From an uncultured Oscillospiraceae bacterium (lineage in GTDB: Bacteria > Bacillota > Clostridia > Oscillospirales > Ruminococcaceae): DNA of 64,000 bases. A model generated the notes under the pieces. That model was not told the origin of the DNA. It searched no databases and worked only from the letters and a program-made list of their open reading frames with translations. How positions within the stretch are numbered: position 1 is the stretch's first letter; every line of letters starts with the position of its first letter. This document shows, piece after piece, positions 25,686 to 34,539 of the stretch. The position numbers were made by a program, and so were the translations under genes. The stretch spans positions 1 to 64,000 of the forward strand of contig UQDG01000001.1 in assembly GCA_900539695.1 (NCBI GenBank), read 5' to 3'.

Positions 25686-26421
25686 TGGCCGAACCTCCCG
25701 TCACCGGCAGCGTTACGCCGGTAATGAAGCCTGCCTCATCCGAGAGCAGGAACGCCATAGCGGGCACCACGTCGGCTGGGGTGGCGTTGCGGCCCATGGG
25801 GTTGTCCTCGGCAGCCGCCTGCACGATGAGGTCGGGAGTGTCTTTCAGAAAATGGGTCTCCATCATGCTGGGGGCCACGCAGTTGACCGTGATGCCGAAC
25901 TTGGCGTACTCCACGGCCAGGCTCTTCACCAGCCCGCCGATGGCGCTCTTGGCCATCACATAAGCGGCAGTGTTTTTGGGCGGGCAGCCGATGGTGTAGC
26001 TGGTCTGGATGAACAGCACGCGGCCAAACTTGGCGCGGGCCATGGCAGGCAGCACGGCTTTGCAGATGCGCACGGCACTGTGGACTTCGATCTCCAAATC
26101 CAGATCAAACCGGCGCTGGTCAAAAGCCTTGAACTTGGTATTGACTACCGGCAAAGCAGGCAGGTGGATAAAGTGGGTCGGGGCCGGGGCGTCCGCTGCC
26201 AGCACCTCCACAAAAGCGTCCACCTTGGCGCGGTCGGAAAGATCTACGTCGTAGGTGCGCAGCTGGCCGGGATACCTGCGGCACAACTCGGCCATTTTGG
26301 CCAGGTCGCCGCAGCCCTGGGCCAGAACCAGCGTGTCGGCCGGGGCATTGTGCAGCAGCCGCTCGATCAGCGTGCGGCCCACATCGCTGGTGGCGCCGGT
26401 GATCAGGTAAGTATATGCCAT
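25678..26421 (-). CDS. SDR, 3-oxoacyl-ACP reductase-like
   Basis: 247 residues; GGGAGG lies eight bases before ATG 26421. Cofactor loop TGATSDVG, catalytic YVMAK and the C-terminal GFITGVTLPVTGG ending. These fit FabG-like reductases. The NNAG motif is changed (LPALPV region), so cofactor use may differ. It sits between MaoC and GNAT genes and could reduce a 3-keto group on the acyl carrier protein. Confidence 0.85.
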   Translation of the reverse strand: MAYTYLITGATSDVGRTLIERLLHNAPADTLVLAQGCGDLAKMAELCRRYPGQLRTYDVDLSDRAKVDAFVEVLAADAPAPTHFIHLPALPVVNTKFKAFDQRRFDLDLEIEVHSAVRICKAVLPAMARAKFGRVLFIQTSYTIGCPPKNTAAYVMAKSAIGGLVKSLAVEYAKFGITVNCVAPSMMETHFLKDTPDLIVQAAAEDNPMGRNATPADVVPAMAFLLSDEAGFITGVTLPVTGGSAIV

Positions 26422-26451
26422 GGGAAAAACCTCCCTTACAAATCGTTAAAG

Positions 26452-26868
26452 TTACTTGGCAAGCCCGGCCTTGATGATGCCGCGGGTGACCCGCTTGCCG
26501 TCCTGATTGGTGATGACAGCCTTGATCTCAGCCTCGCTGCCGATCTCGCTCACACGCTCCACGGTGCCCTTGACGGTCAGCGTATCGCCGATGAAGATGG
26601 GCTTGGCAAACTTGCACTCGACCCCATGCAGCAGGCAGTGCTCGCCGGGCAGGTAAACGCCCGCCAGGGTGGAGAAAAAGCTGGCCCCCAGCATGCCGTA
26701 CACCACCCGGCCGGGAAAGCCGCGGTCCTTGGCATAATCGGCATCGATGTGGATGGGGGAGACATCGCCGGTAATGGCCTTGAACTGATCCATCATTTCG
26801 GCGGTGACGGTGACGGTGAATTCCTCACTCAAACCGGGCACCATCTCGGCAAGGGTATAGTGATTCAT
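26452..26868 (-). CDS. MaoC-like (R)-specific enoyl hydratase
   Basis: 138 residues; AGGAGG precedes ATG 26868. The hot-dog fold motif FKAITGDVSPIHIDADYAKDRGF carries the catalytic D-x4-H pair, and YGMLGASFFSTLAGVYLPG is the usual second helix. It would hydrate enoyl-CoA/ACP or dehydrate hydroxyacyl-ACP. Upstream on the same strand, after a terminator-like hairpin, lies an acyl carrier protein gene. Confidence 0.9.
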   Translation of the reverse strand: MNHYTLAEMVPGLSEEFTVTVTAEMMDQFKAITGDVSPIHIDADYAKDRGFPGRVVYGMLGASFFSTLAGVYLPGEHCLLHGVECKFAKPIFIGDTLTVKGTVERVSEIGSEAEIKAVITNQDGKRVTRGIIKAGLAK

Positions 26869-26896
26869 ACATCCTCCTCGTGAGCTGTGAAGCTGC

Positions 26897-26929
26897 GAAA
26901 AAAAGGCGGCACCGGCCGCCTAAAATATT
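26897..26929. terminator. Hairpin between acyl carrier protein and MaoC genes
   Basis: AGGCGGC (26904-26910) pairs with GCCGCCT (26915-26921). The minus strand continues into seven T and the plus strand into an A/T run. Readthrough would be needed for the cassette to be one operon. Confidence 0.75.
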
Positions 26930-26950
26930 TTTTTGAGGTGTGCACCTGCT

Positions 26951-26990
26951 TGTAGGGGCGGGCATTGCTCACCCGTGGGCTGCAAAACAG
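26951..26990. repeat. TGTAGGGGCGGG-type intergenic repeat fragment
   Basis: Begins TGTAGGGGCGGGC, the same 12-mer as the repeat at 63874-63885, and contains GCCCAC/GTGGGC-like pairing. Probably a degenerate copy of the family seen at 43254 and 63803. Confidence 0.45.
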
Positions 26991-26998
26991 GATGTGAA

Positions 26999-27238
26999 TT
27001 ACACCATCCGTGCAACCAGATCCAGCAGATCACCGACATCCTTCAACCCGCGCACGTCAGAGAGCTTGAACTTGATGTTGAACTTCTTCTCGATAGCGGT
27101 CAGCAGGTTGATCTGCTCCAGGCTGTCCCAATCCTCGATGTCATCGGCGCAGGTGGCGCGGGTGATCTCCAGGGTGTCATCATCAAAATTATCGCGGAAA
27201 ATATCCTGCACAGCGGCCAAAATTTCCTGTTCAGTCAT
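26999..27238 (-). CDS. Acyl carrier protein
   Basis: 79 residues; AAGGAG lies nine bases before ATG 27238. Acidic four-helix carrier with phosphopantetheine site D-S-L (S39) in DWDSLEQINLL. The spacing and the leading DIEDWDSLEQ resemble carriers for specialised acyl or D-alanyl transfer rather than the main FAS AcpP. It probably serves the SDR/MaoC/GNAT genes downstream. No ketosynthase or acyl-ACP ligase is nearby. Confidence 0.92.
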   Translation of the reverse strand: MTEQEILAAVQDIFRDNFDDDTLEITRATCADDIEDWDSLEQINLLTAIEKKFNIKFKLSDVRGLKDVGDLLDLVARMV

Positions 27239-27267
27239 AATAGGGTACTCCTTTATTTTACCTTTAA

Positions 27268-27312
27268 TATGGTAGTTACCTATAATATACCATAAAACAC
27301 CCCGCCGTGCAA
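27268..27312 (-). promoter_or_regulatory. Promoter of the acyl carrier protein gene with GGTA/TACC palindromes
   Basis: On the minus strand, TTGCAC (27312-27307), 17-nt spacer, TATATT (27289-27284). TATGGTA (27268-27274) and TACCATA (27288-27294) form an inverted repeat beside the -10, and GGTA-GT-TACC (27271-27280) forms a second one. This looks like an operator, loosely similar to fatty-acid regulator sites. Confidence 0.6.
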
Positions 27313-27326
27313 GGCAATTTCGCGCT

Positions 27327-27635
27327 TTACAGGCCGTAATCTTCCAGCCGTTTCTGCAGTTCGCGCTCGTCGGTAATGGGCACGCCCTGCTGCAAAGCCA
27401 AAGCGTCGCCTTCGGGCAAAAGGCGGGTGTAAATTTCATCGTACCGGGCCAGCGGGCCGCTGCCGTCGATGGTATACAGCGCCGGATGGCCGCCGTTGTC
27501 TTTTAACAGATACTGCGGCTCGGCCCGCTGCTGGCCCCGGATAAACCACCAGATGCCCGTCGCAATGCAAAGCACTGCCAGCGCCCCCAGCAGCGAAAGG
27601 TACAAATATTTCGCTGATTTTTGTGCATTTCCCAT
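27327..27635 (-). CDS. Small single-pass membrane protein, BofC C-terminal-like
   Basis: 102 residues from ATG 27635, nine bases after AAGGAG; a GTG 21 bases upstream is less likely. A basic N-terminus and one membrane segment (about 14-33, YLYLSLLGALAVLCIATGIW) precede an outer domain with YLLKDNGGHPALY, ARYDEIYTRLLPEGD and DERELQKRLEDYG. The pattern resembles the BofC C-terminal domain and related clostridial membrane proteins. Function unknown; divergent from the penicillin-binding protein gene. Confidence 0.7.
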   Translation of the reverse strand: MGNAQKSAKYLYLSLLGALAVLCIATGIWWFIRGQQRAEPQYLLKDNGGHPALYTIDGSGPLARYDEIYTRLLPEGDALALQQGVPITDERELQKRLEDYGL

Positions 27636-27691
27636 GGTTTCACGCTCCTTTTCCACTAGTATGGACGCAGTATCGCCACAAAATCAAAAAG

Positions 27692-27743
27692 TTGTGAATT
27701 TTGTCTGCGGGGGTATACTTTTTCTGTCTGTTTGTGCTATAAT
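27692..27743 (+). promoter_or_regulatory. Promoter region of the class A PBP gene
   Basis: Two candidates: TTGTGA (27692-27697), 16-nt spacer, TATACT (27714-27719); and a consensus TATAAT at 27738-27743 without a clear -35. Confidence 0.5.
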
Positions 27744-27825
27744 CTATCCTATAGCATTATGCGATTCTGTGTGACGGCTTTTGCTGTACGCTTTGCTTTA
27801 TTCTGTGATTAAGGAGGCGGTTCCC

Positions 27826-30369
27826 ATAGAACCCAAACAGCCGCGCCACATTTCAACCGATGGCGTAAAATCTACCGCAGGGGCCACCGGGCAGCCGGTA
27901 CCCAACAAAAAGAAACCGAAGCGTAAGCACCACCCGGTGGCGGCGTTCTTCCGCTTTATCGGCTGCCTGTTTTGCGTCTGCGTCATGGCGGCCAGCGTAG
28001 GAGGCGTCCTGCTCTCGATGTACATCGTGCAGGTCACGGCAAACGATGGCGATGTACTGGACCTGGATAACCAGAAAAACAAACAGACCACCATTGTCTA
28101 CGACAAAAACGGCGACGAGTACGCCACCCTGACCAAGGGCGAGAACCGTATCTGGCGCGAGCTTTCCGCCATGCCGGAGAACCTCCAGCACGCGGTCATC
28201 GCTATCGAGGATAAGGACTTCTACAACGAGCCCGGCATCAATATCAAGCGTACCATCGGTGCCGCGCTGAACGAGTTTACCGACCATGCACTGTACGGCT
28301 CCCAGCAGGGTGCATCCACGCTGGAACAGCAGCTGATCAAAAACCTGACCGGCGATAACGAGACCGACAAGATGCGTAAGGTGCGTGAGATCTTCCGCGC
28401 TCTGGGTCTGTCCAACAAGTACAGCAAAGAGACCGTTCTGGAAGCCTACCTCAATACCATCCCGCTGACCGGTATCGTTTGCGGCATGGAGGCCGGCGCC
28501 AACGAGTACTTTGGCAAGCATGTCGAGGATCTGACCCTCTCTGAGTGCGCCATCCTCGCATCCATCACCAAGAACCCGACCAAGTACAACCCCTTCACCA
28601 ACCCCGAACAGTTGATGAAGCGCCGCAACCACGTGCTGTATGAGATGTACAACCAGGGCTACATCACCGAGGATGAGTATAATTCCGCAACGGCGGAGAC
28701 CATCAAGGTGGTGGAGAGCAAGGGCGGTGCCGAGAACGTGACCCGCACCTCCAACAACTCCTACTTCACCGATGCACTCTACTATGAGCTGCTCAACGAC
28801 CTGCAGGAGAAGGCCAACTACACGGCCGAGGAAGCCAGCTCGCTGATCTTCAACGGCGGCCTGCGCGTCTACTCCACCGTCGATCCCAAGGTCCAGAGCG
28901 TCATCGAGGAAGAACTGTACAACGCCGATGACGCCATTCCGGCCCTCTGGCACGAAGCGCCGGTCGCCCTGCGCGACTACCCGGCGGATACCAGCAGTTG
29001 GGACGATGTGCAGTACGACGAAGCCACCGGCCTGCCCGTCACCAAGGACGGCTACGCTGTCTACGGCGTCGAGGACATCCCCGTCTACGCTGATGATGCC
29101 GAGACTGAACTGAAGAAAGGCACCTCCACCGACCCGAACTATCCCAACGATGACACCGTCTACCTCTGCGTGTACGAGAAAGTCCGCACCGAGGCTTCGG
29201 CTGCGATCCTGGACTATAACGGCAACATTCTGGGCATCGGCGGCGGCATTGGCGAAAAGCAGTACGACCTGGGCACCAACCGCGCCACGATCCCGCACCA
29301 GACCGGTTCTACCATGAAGCCCATCGGCGCCTACTGCCTGGCGCTGGATTACGGCCTGATCAACTACTCTTCCCAGATTCTGGACGCGCCGTTCTATTCG
29401 GCTGCTGATAAGGAAGTGCTGAAAGAGCAGTACTCTTATATGGACAAGTACTCCGCTGCAGCCCAGTCCCGCAGTGACATCTGGCGCGATTGGCCCACCA
29501 ACTACGGCGGTGCCGGCGGCCAGGGCAACCCCATGCTGGTGTATGACGCCCTGCGTCAGTCCTACAACACGGTGGCTGTCTGGGTCGGCAACATGGTCGG
29601 CGTGGATTACCTGTACAACTTCGTGCATGATACGCTGGAATGCAGCTATATCAGCGCCGAAAACGATATGGACCTGGCACCTCTGGTGCTGGGCGGCCAG
29701 AGCCGCGGCATGACCGTGGTGCAGCTGGCCGGTGCCTACTCCATCTTCAACGGTGGTACCTTCACCAGCCCGCACTATTATACCGAAGTGGAAGATTACC
29801 TGGGCAACACGGTGCTGGATAACACCAAGTATATCAACACCACCCAGGCTATCAGCCCCGAGACCGCGCAGATCATGAACCGTATGCTGGCCAACGTCCT
29901 GAAGACCGGCGGTACGGCTTCCAGTATCGGCGTGCCCCAGGCAGGCGGTATGGACGCGGTCGCCAAGACAGGTACTACCAGCAACAACAAGGATTACACC
30001 TTCGCTGCCCTGACCCCCTACTACGTCACAGCCCTGTGGTGGGGCTTTGACCGCCCGGAGGATATGTCCCAGTACAGCGGCGGTAAATACGGTACGCCCA
30101 TCCAGAAAGCCTGGAAGAACATGATGGAAGAGCTGCAGGCAGACCTGCCCTACAAGGAGTTTGCCACCAGCGAAAATGTCGTGGAGAAGCACTTCGATAC
30201 CTCCACGGGTGCCATCATCTCCGGCGGCGGTGCTATCGGCTACTACACCGAGGATAACATGCCCGACAGCAGCTATGCTTCGTCTGAGAATGATCCTTTC
30301 GCCGCCTTGGCCCAGGCTGCGGCCGAGGGTGCCCAGGCCGGTGATACCACCACCGAACCCACCGAGTAA
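27826..30369 (+). CDS. Class A penicillin-binding protein (PBP1A-like)
   Basis: About 847 residues. A cytoplasmic basic tail (KKKPKRKHHP) and one membrane anchor lead to a GT51 glycosyltransferase domain with catalytic E128 in EDKDFY, then a transpeptidase domain with S495-T-M-K, S579-Y-N and K714-T-G, all intact, and a low-complexity C-terminus. It polymerises and cross-links peptidoglycan. The best ribosome site, AAGGAGG at 27811-27817, points to codon ATA 27826, an unusual start; in-frame GTG 27805 and TTG 27781 have no upstream site. The start is therefore uncertain, while the identity is not. Confidence 0.92.
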   Translation: MEPKQPRHISTDGVKSTAGATGQPVPNKKKPKRKHHPVAAFFRFIGCLFCVCVMAASVGGVLLSMYIVQVTANDGDVLDLDNQKNKQTTIVYDKNGDEYATLTKGENRIWRELSAMPENLQHAVIAIEDKDFYNEPGINIKRTIGAALNEFTDHALYGSQQGASTLEQQLIKNLTGDNETDKMRKVREIFRALGLSNKYSKETVLEAYLNTIPLTGIVCGMEAGANEYFGKHVEDLTLSECAILASITKNPTKYNPFTNPEQLMKRRNHVLYEMYNQGYITEDEYNSATAETIKVVESKGGAENVTRTSNNSYFTDALYYELLNDLQEKANYTAEEASSLIFNGGLRVYSTVDPKVQSVIEEELYNADDAIPALWHEAPVALRDYPADTSSWDDVQYDEATGLPVTKDGYAVYGVEDIPVYADDAETELKKGTSTDPNYPNDDTVYLCVYEKVRTEASAAILDYNGNILGIGGGIGEKQYDLGTNRATIPHQTGSTMKPIGAYCLALDYGLINYSSQILDAPFYSAADKEVLKEQYSYMDKYSAAAQSRSDIWRDWPTNYGGAGGQGNPMLVYDALRQSYNTVAVWVGNMVGVDYLYNFVHDTLECSYISAENDMDLAPLVLGGQSRGMTVVQLAGAYSIFNGGTFTSPHYYTEVEDYLGNTVLDNTKYINTTQAISPETAQIMNRMLANVLKTGGTASSIGVPQAGGMDAVAKTGTTSNNKDYTFAALTPYYVTALWWGFDRPEDMSQYSGGKYGTPIQKAWKNMMEELQADLPYKEFATSENVVEKHFDTSTGAIISGGGAIGYYTEDNMPDSSYASSENDPFAALAQAAAEGAQAGDTTTEPTE

Positions 30370-30392
30370 AAACAAAAACACTTAAACGCAAT

Positions 30393-30428
30393 GTCCCCTG
30401 GCTGTCAAACAGCTGGGGGACTTTTGTT
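30393..30428 (+). terminator. Terminator after the PBP gene
   Basis: GTCCCC-TG-GCTG (30393-30404) pairs with CAGC-TG-GGGGAC (30410-30421), including two wobble pairs, followed by TTTTG. Confidence 0.85.
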
Positions 30429-30538
30429 TGCGTAACAAATACAGTTGTCTTTACACAAAAACACCGGTGGATAAGGAGGGGCAAACCGTCAAACTGCATA
30501 AATTGCAGGGAAAATGCGGGAAATTTGCCCTAAAAGAC

Positions 30539-30567
30539 TTGCATAACGGTGCTTTCCGTGTTATAGT
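30539..30567 (+). promoter_or_regulatory. Promoter of the ACT-hom-thrB-lysC operon
   Basis: TTGCAT (30539-30544), 17-nt spacer, TATAGT (30562-30567); the first start codon is at 30609. No T-box or other leader would fit in the short 5' end. Confidence 0.65.
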
Positions 30568-30608
30568 AAATCCTGTTGAAACACAAATGTACGCAAGGAG
30601 GGGACACG

Positions 30609-31037
30609 ATGCCTGAACGTCGTTTCCTGTTGGTCGATGCAGATGTTCTGCCGGAAGTTTTCGGTAAGGTATTGCAGGCCAAAGAACTTTTAGCCTCGGG
30701 GGCAGTGCCCAACATTTCGGCAGCTGCCCGTCAGGCTGGTATTTCCCGCAGTGCTTTCTATAAATATAAGGATACCGTCTTTGATGCCGAGACCGGCCGT
30801 GAGACCATCACCGTGGTGGCCACGCTGCTGGATAAGACGGGCGCCCTACAGGGGCTGCTGTCCGGCATTTCGGCGGCAGGTGCCTCCATCGTGACCATCA
30901 CCCAGTCCCGCCCGGAGAACGGCGCGGCCCAGGTGGAAGTTACCGTGCGCACCGGCACCATGCAGATGACGGTGGACGAGATGCTGACCCGCCTGTCCCG
31001 CCAGCCCTGCGTGGTGGAGATCCACCGCGGCGCATAA
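30609..31037 (+). CDS. ACT domain protein with helix-turn-helix (PheB/UPF0735-like)
   Basis: 142 residues; AAGGAGGGG precedes ATG 30609. The N-terminal half contains NISAAARQAGISRSAFYKYKD, a helix-turn-helix-like segment, and the C-terminal half is an ACT domain (TVVATLLDKTGALQGLLSGISAAG) that binds amino acids. The family sits in front of homoserine dehydrogenase in many Firmicutes and probably senses an amino acid to modulate the pathway. First gene of the threonine operon. Confidence 0.88.
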   Translation: MPERRFLLVDADVLPEVFGKVLQAKELLASGAVPNISAAARQAGISRSAFYKYKDTVFDAETGRETITVVATLLDKTGALQGLLSGISAAGASIVTITQSRPENGAAQVEVTVRTGTMQMTVDEMLTRLSRQPCVVEIHRGA

Positions 31038-31078
31038 GTGGCCTTATCTGCAAGAAATACCGAAAGGGGAATTTTCTC

Positions 31079-32308
31079 ATGGCTAAAATTGCAATTATGG
31101 GCTTTGGTACCGTCGGCAGCGGCGTGCTGGAAGTCTGCCGCCGCAATGCGGCCTCCATCGCCCGCCGCGCCGGCGAGCCGGTGGAGGTCAAATACATCCT
31201 GGACGTCCGCGATTTCTCTTCCTCGCCGGACGCCGCCCTGTTTACCAACTCTATCGATACCATCCTCGCTGACCCCGAGGTCAAGGTCGTGGTGGAGACC
31301 ATCGGCGGCACCAGGTTTGCCTACCCGTATGTCCGCCAGTGCCTGGAAAGCGGCCGCAGTGTCTGCACCTCCAACAAGGAGATGGTCGCTACCTACGGTG
31401 CCGAACTGCTGGCCCTGGCCAAGGAGCATAACGTGGCCTTCCTGTTCGAGGCCAGCGTTGGCGGCGGCACGCCTATCATCACCCCGATGCACCAATGCCT
31501 GGCCGCCAACCATATCAGCCAGATCCAGGGCATCGTCAATGGCACCACCAACTTTATGCTGACCAAGATGAAGCGTGAGAACATGGGCTTTGATGAGGCC
31601 CTCAAGATCGCCCAGCAGCTTGGCTATGCCGAGACGAAGGACCCCGGCGACGACGTGGACGGCCGTGACGCCTGCCGCAAGATCGCCATCCTGGCCAGCC
31701 TGGCCTGCGGTCATCATGTTTACCCCGATAACATCCCGGCCCGCGGCATCCGTGACATCACGGTGGCCGACATCCAGGCCGCCGAAAAGCTGGATTCCGC
31801 CATCAAGCTGATCGCCTGGTATAACGAGGGCGAGAACGGCCAGATGGCCGCCGGTGTGGAGCCGATGCTGGTTTCCAATGCCAACCAGCTGGCCGACGTG
31901 GACGATGTGTTCAACGCCGTACTGATGAAAGGCGATATGCTGGGCGATGTCGTGTTCTACGGCAAGGGTGCAGGCAAGCTGCCCACTGCCAGCGCCGTGG
32001 TGGCCGACGTCATCGACGCCCTGAAAGAGGGCGCACACATTCACGACAGCCTGTTCTGGAAACCGGCCCCCAAACTGGAAGGCCAGCTGAAGGACGAGGC
32101 CGTCTACCCCTGGTATATCCGCGTCAGCGGTGTGTCCGCCGCCCTGCTGCCCAATGTGGCCGGTGCGGGCCACACGGTGTTTGAGGCCGATGGTCAGGCC
32201 GCGTACCTGATCGATGCCGCCACCGCCGCCCAGATCGAGGAGATCAGCAAAAAGATCGAAGTCCTCGGCGGCAAGGTGGAACTGGCGATGAAGAAGCTGG
32301 CTGAATAA
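31079..32308 (+). CDS. hom: Homoserine dehydrogenase
   Basis: 409 residues. NAD(P)-binding GFGTVGSG at the N-terminus, catalytic region ASVGGGTPII and the hallmark NGTTNFMLTKM with GYAETKDPGDDVDGRDACRK. It reduces aspartate semialdehyde to homoserine. The C-terminal tail (about 330-409) is ACT-like, allowing feedback control by threonine. 41 bases after the ACT gene, ahead of thrB and lysC. Confidence 0.97.
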   Translation: MAKIAIMGFGTVGSGVLEVCRRNAASIARRAGEPVEVKYILDVRDFSSSPDAALFTNSIDTILADPEVKVVVETIGGTRFAYPYVRQCLESGRSVCTSNKEMVATYGAELLALAKEHNVAFLFEASVGGGTPIITPMHQCLAANHISQIQGIVNGTTNFMLTKMKRENMGFDEALKIAQQLGYAETKDPGDDVDGRDACRKIAILASLACGHHVYPDNIPARGIRDITVADIQAAEKLDSAIKLIAWYNEGENGQMAAGVEPMLVSNANQLADVDDVFNAVLMKGDMLGDVVFYGKGAGKLPTASAVVADVIDALKEGAHIHDSLFWKPAPKLEGQLKDEAVYPWYIRVSGVSAALLPNVAGAGHTVFEADGQAAYLIDAATAAQIEEISKKIEVLGGKVELAMKKLAE

Positions 32309-32335
32309 GCCGCGCGGAAAAGGGGAGAGCAGAAA

Positions 32336-33226
32336 ATGATCACTGTTACCGTCCCGGCCACCAGCGCCAATGTGGGCGCAGGCTTTGACTCGCTGGGCCT
32401 TGCAGTTTCGATGTACAACGTTTTTACTTTTGAGGAGGCCGACCGCATCCAGATTACTTCGGTGGATGGCACCCACATCCCGACCGGCTCCAACAACCTG
32501 GTGTACCGCTCGGCCCGTGTGGTGTACGACCAGCTGGGTATCCCGATGAAGGGGCTGCGCATCACCCAGAAGAACACCATCCCGATGGCCCGTGGCCTGG
32601 GCTCCAGCTCCGCCTGCATCGTGGCCGGCATCCTGGGTGCCAACGCCCTGCTGGGCAACAAACTGACCCGCCGTCAGATGTTGACGCTGGCTACCTCGAT
32701 TGAAGGCCATCCCGACAACGTGGCCCCGGCCATGCTGGGCGGCTTCGTCACCAGTGTGATCGATGAAGGCCAGATCTACAGCGTAAAAAAAGAAATCGAC
32801 ACCGAGCTGGCTTTTGCTGCCTTCGTGCCGGACTTCCGCTTGCTGACGTCCAAGGCCCGCGCCGCCCTGCCCGCCATGGTCAGCCATAAGGACGCGGTCT
32901 ACAACCTGTCCCGCGCTGCGCTGGCTACCGCCGCTTTCTGCGATGGCAACTATGCGCTGCTGGGCGTGGCTACCAAGGATGTGCTGCACCAGCAGTACCG
33001 CCTGCCCCTCATCACCGGCGGCGATGAGGTGTTTGAGTTAGCCCAGGATCTGGGCGCACTGGCTGTCTATATTTCGGGCGCCGGGCCTACCATCATGGCC
33101 GTTGTGCATAAAGATGATACAGAGTTCTTTGACCGTGCCGAGGCGACACTGGCGGCGGATGGCCCGCTGCATCACTTTACGGTTCATCGGCTGCTGGCCG
33201 ATAACGTCGGCGCAGTGGTAAGCTGA
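32336..33226 (+). CDS. thrB: Homoserine kinase
   Basis: 296 residues of the GHMP kinase family. N-terminal VPATSANVGAGFDSLGLA, the phosphate loop ARGLGSSSACIVAG and a C-terminal YISGAGPTIMAV, all diagnostic for ThrB. It phosphorylates homoserine for threonine synthase, which is not in this window. GGGGAG precedes the ATG; 27 bases after hom. Confidence 0.97.
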   Translation: MITVTVPATSANVGAGFDSLGLAVSMYNVFTFEEADRIQITSVDGTHIPTGSNNLVYRSARVVYDQLGIPMKGLRITQKNTIPMARGLGSSSACIVAGILGANALLGNKLTRRQMLTLATSIEGHPDNVAPAMLGGFVTSVIDEGQIYSVKKEIDTELAFAAFVPDFRLLTSKARAALPAMVSHKDAVYNLSRAALATAAFCDGNYALLGVATKDVLHQQYRLPLITGGDEVFELAQDLGALAVYISGAGPTIMAVVHKDDTEFFDRAEATLAADGPLHHFTVHRLLADNVGAVVS

Positions 33227-33255
33227 CGCTGCTATAGAGGAGGAACAGGAATCCT

Positions 33256-34461
33256 ATGGGATTGATCGTGCAAAAATTCGGCGGCTCATCGGTAAAAGAC
33301 CGTGACCGCATCTTCAACGTGGCGCGCATCGTCATGAATACGCGCAACGCCGGCAACGATGTTGTCGTGGTGGTCTCCGCCCAAGGCGATACCACCGATG
33401 ACCTCATCGCCAAAGCGGCCGAGATCACCTCGGACCCGTCCCATCGTGAGATGGATATGCTGCTGGCGGCTGGCGAGGAGATCTCCATCTCGCTGCTGAC
33501 GATGGCTTTGCAGGAGCTGGGCGTTTCCGCTATCAGCCTGACGGGCTGGCAGGCCGGCTTCAACACCGACCGCGCCTACTCCAAGGCCCGCATCAAGCGC
33601 CTGGACACAGAGCGTGTCGAAAGCGAACTGGCCCGCAACCGCGTGGTCGTTGTGGCGGGGTTCCAGGGCCTGAACCGCTCTGACGACATCACCACCTTGG
33701 GCCGCGGCGGCAGTGATACCTCTGCCGTGGCACTGGCCGCTGCCCTGCATGCAGACCGCTGCCAGATCTTTACCGACGTCGAGGGTGTTTTCACCGCCGA
33801 TCCGCGCAAGATCCCCAAGGCCACCAAGCTGAAAGAGATCACCTTTGACGAAATGCTCGAGCTGGCCTCCCTGGGGGCCCAAGTGCTGAACAACCGCAGC
33901 GTCGAGTTGGCCAAAAAGTACAATGTAGAGCTGGAGGTCATCTCCAGCATCAACCCGGTGCCCGGCACCGTTGTTAAGGAGGAAACCAAAGTGGAAGGTA
34001 TGCTCATTAAAGGCGTGGCGAAGGACACCGACGTCGCCGTTCTGACCGTCAAGGATGTTCCCGATGTGCCGGGTATGTCCTTCAAGATCTTCAGCCTGCT
34101 GGCCCAGAAGAACATCAACGTTGACATCATCCTGCAGACCACCGGCCGCGACGGCCGCAAGGACATGAGCTTCACCGTGCCCCTGGGCGATGCCGAGAGC
34201 GCTGTCTCTGCCCTGAAGAACGCTACCGGCCGCATTGGCGGCGGCGACATCACCGTCGATAAGGGCTGCGCCAAGGTCTCCATCGTGGGTGCTGGCATGC
34301 AGAGCCACTCCGGCGTGGCTTCCACCATGTTCGAGGCACTGTTCAACCAGAACATCAACATTAAGATGATCTCTACCAGTGAGATCAAGATCAGCGTCAT
34401 CATTGATGAGGAGGACGCCGACAAGGCCGTCGCCGCCATCCACGATGCTTTTATCAACTAA
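33256..34461 (+). CDS. lysC: Aspartate kinase
   Basis: 401 residues; AGGAGGA precedes ATG 33256. Amino-acid kinase domain with VQKFGGSSVKD, GFQGLNRSDDITTLGRGGSDT and FTDVEGVFTADPR, then two ACT domains, usual for feedback-controlled single-function aspartokinases. Committed step for lysine, threonine and methionine. Last gene of the operon, followed by a strong terminator. Confidence 0.97.
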   Translation: MGLIVQKFGGSSVKDRDRIFNVARIVMNTRNAGNDVVVVVSAQGDTTDDLIAKAAEITSDPSHREMDMLLAAGEEISISLLTMALQELGVSAISLTGWQAGFNTDRAYSKARIKRLDTERVESELARNRVVVVAGFQGLNRSDDITTLGRGGSDTSAVALAAALHADRCQIFTDVEGVFTADPRKIPKATKLKEITFDEMLELASLGAQVLNNRSVELAKKYNVELEVISSINPVPGTVVKEETKVEGMLIKGVAKDTDVAVLTVKDVPDVPGMSFKIFSLLAQKNINVDIILQTTGRDGRKDMSFTVPLGDAESAVSALKNATGRIGGGDITVDKGCAKVSIVGAGMQSHSGVASTMFEALFNQNINIKMISTSEIKISVIIDEEDADKAVAAIHDAFIN

Positions 34462-34495
34462 GCTTTTTCTGCATGTAAATATAGAGGGATAGGGT

Positions 34496-34533
34496 AAGCC
34501 CCCATGCACCGCACTGTGCATGGGGGCTTTTAG
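34496..34533. terminator. Terminator of the threonine/lysine operon
   Basis: AAGCCCCCATGCAC (34496-34509) pairs perfectly with GTGCATGGGGGCTT (34516-34529). The adjacent A and T runs could serve both convergent genes. Confidence 0.93.
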
Positions 34534-34539
34534 TATAGA

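Noticed and set aside
27853-30381. A minus-strand reading frame of about 840 codons opposite the class A PBP
   Set aside because: The PBP has all catalytic motifs; the antisense product shows none and lacks a ribosome site.
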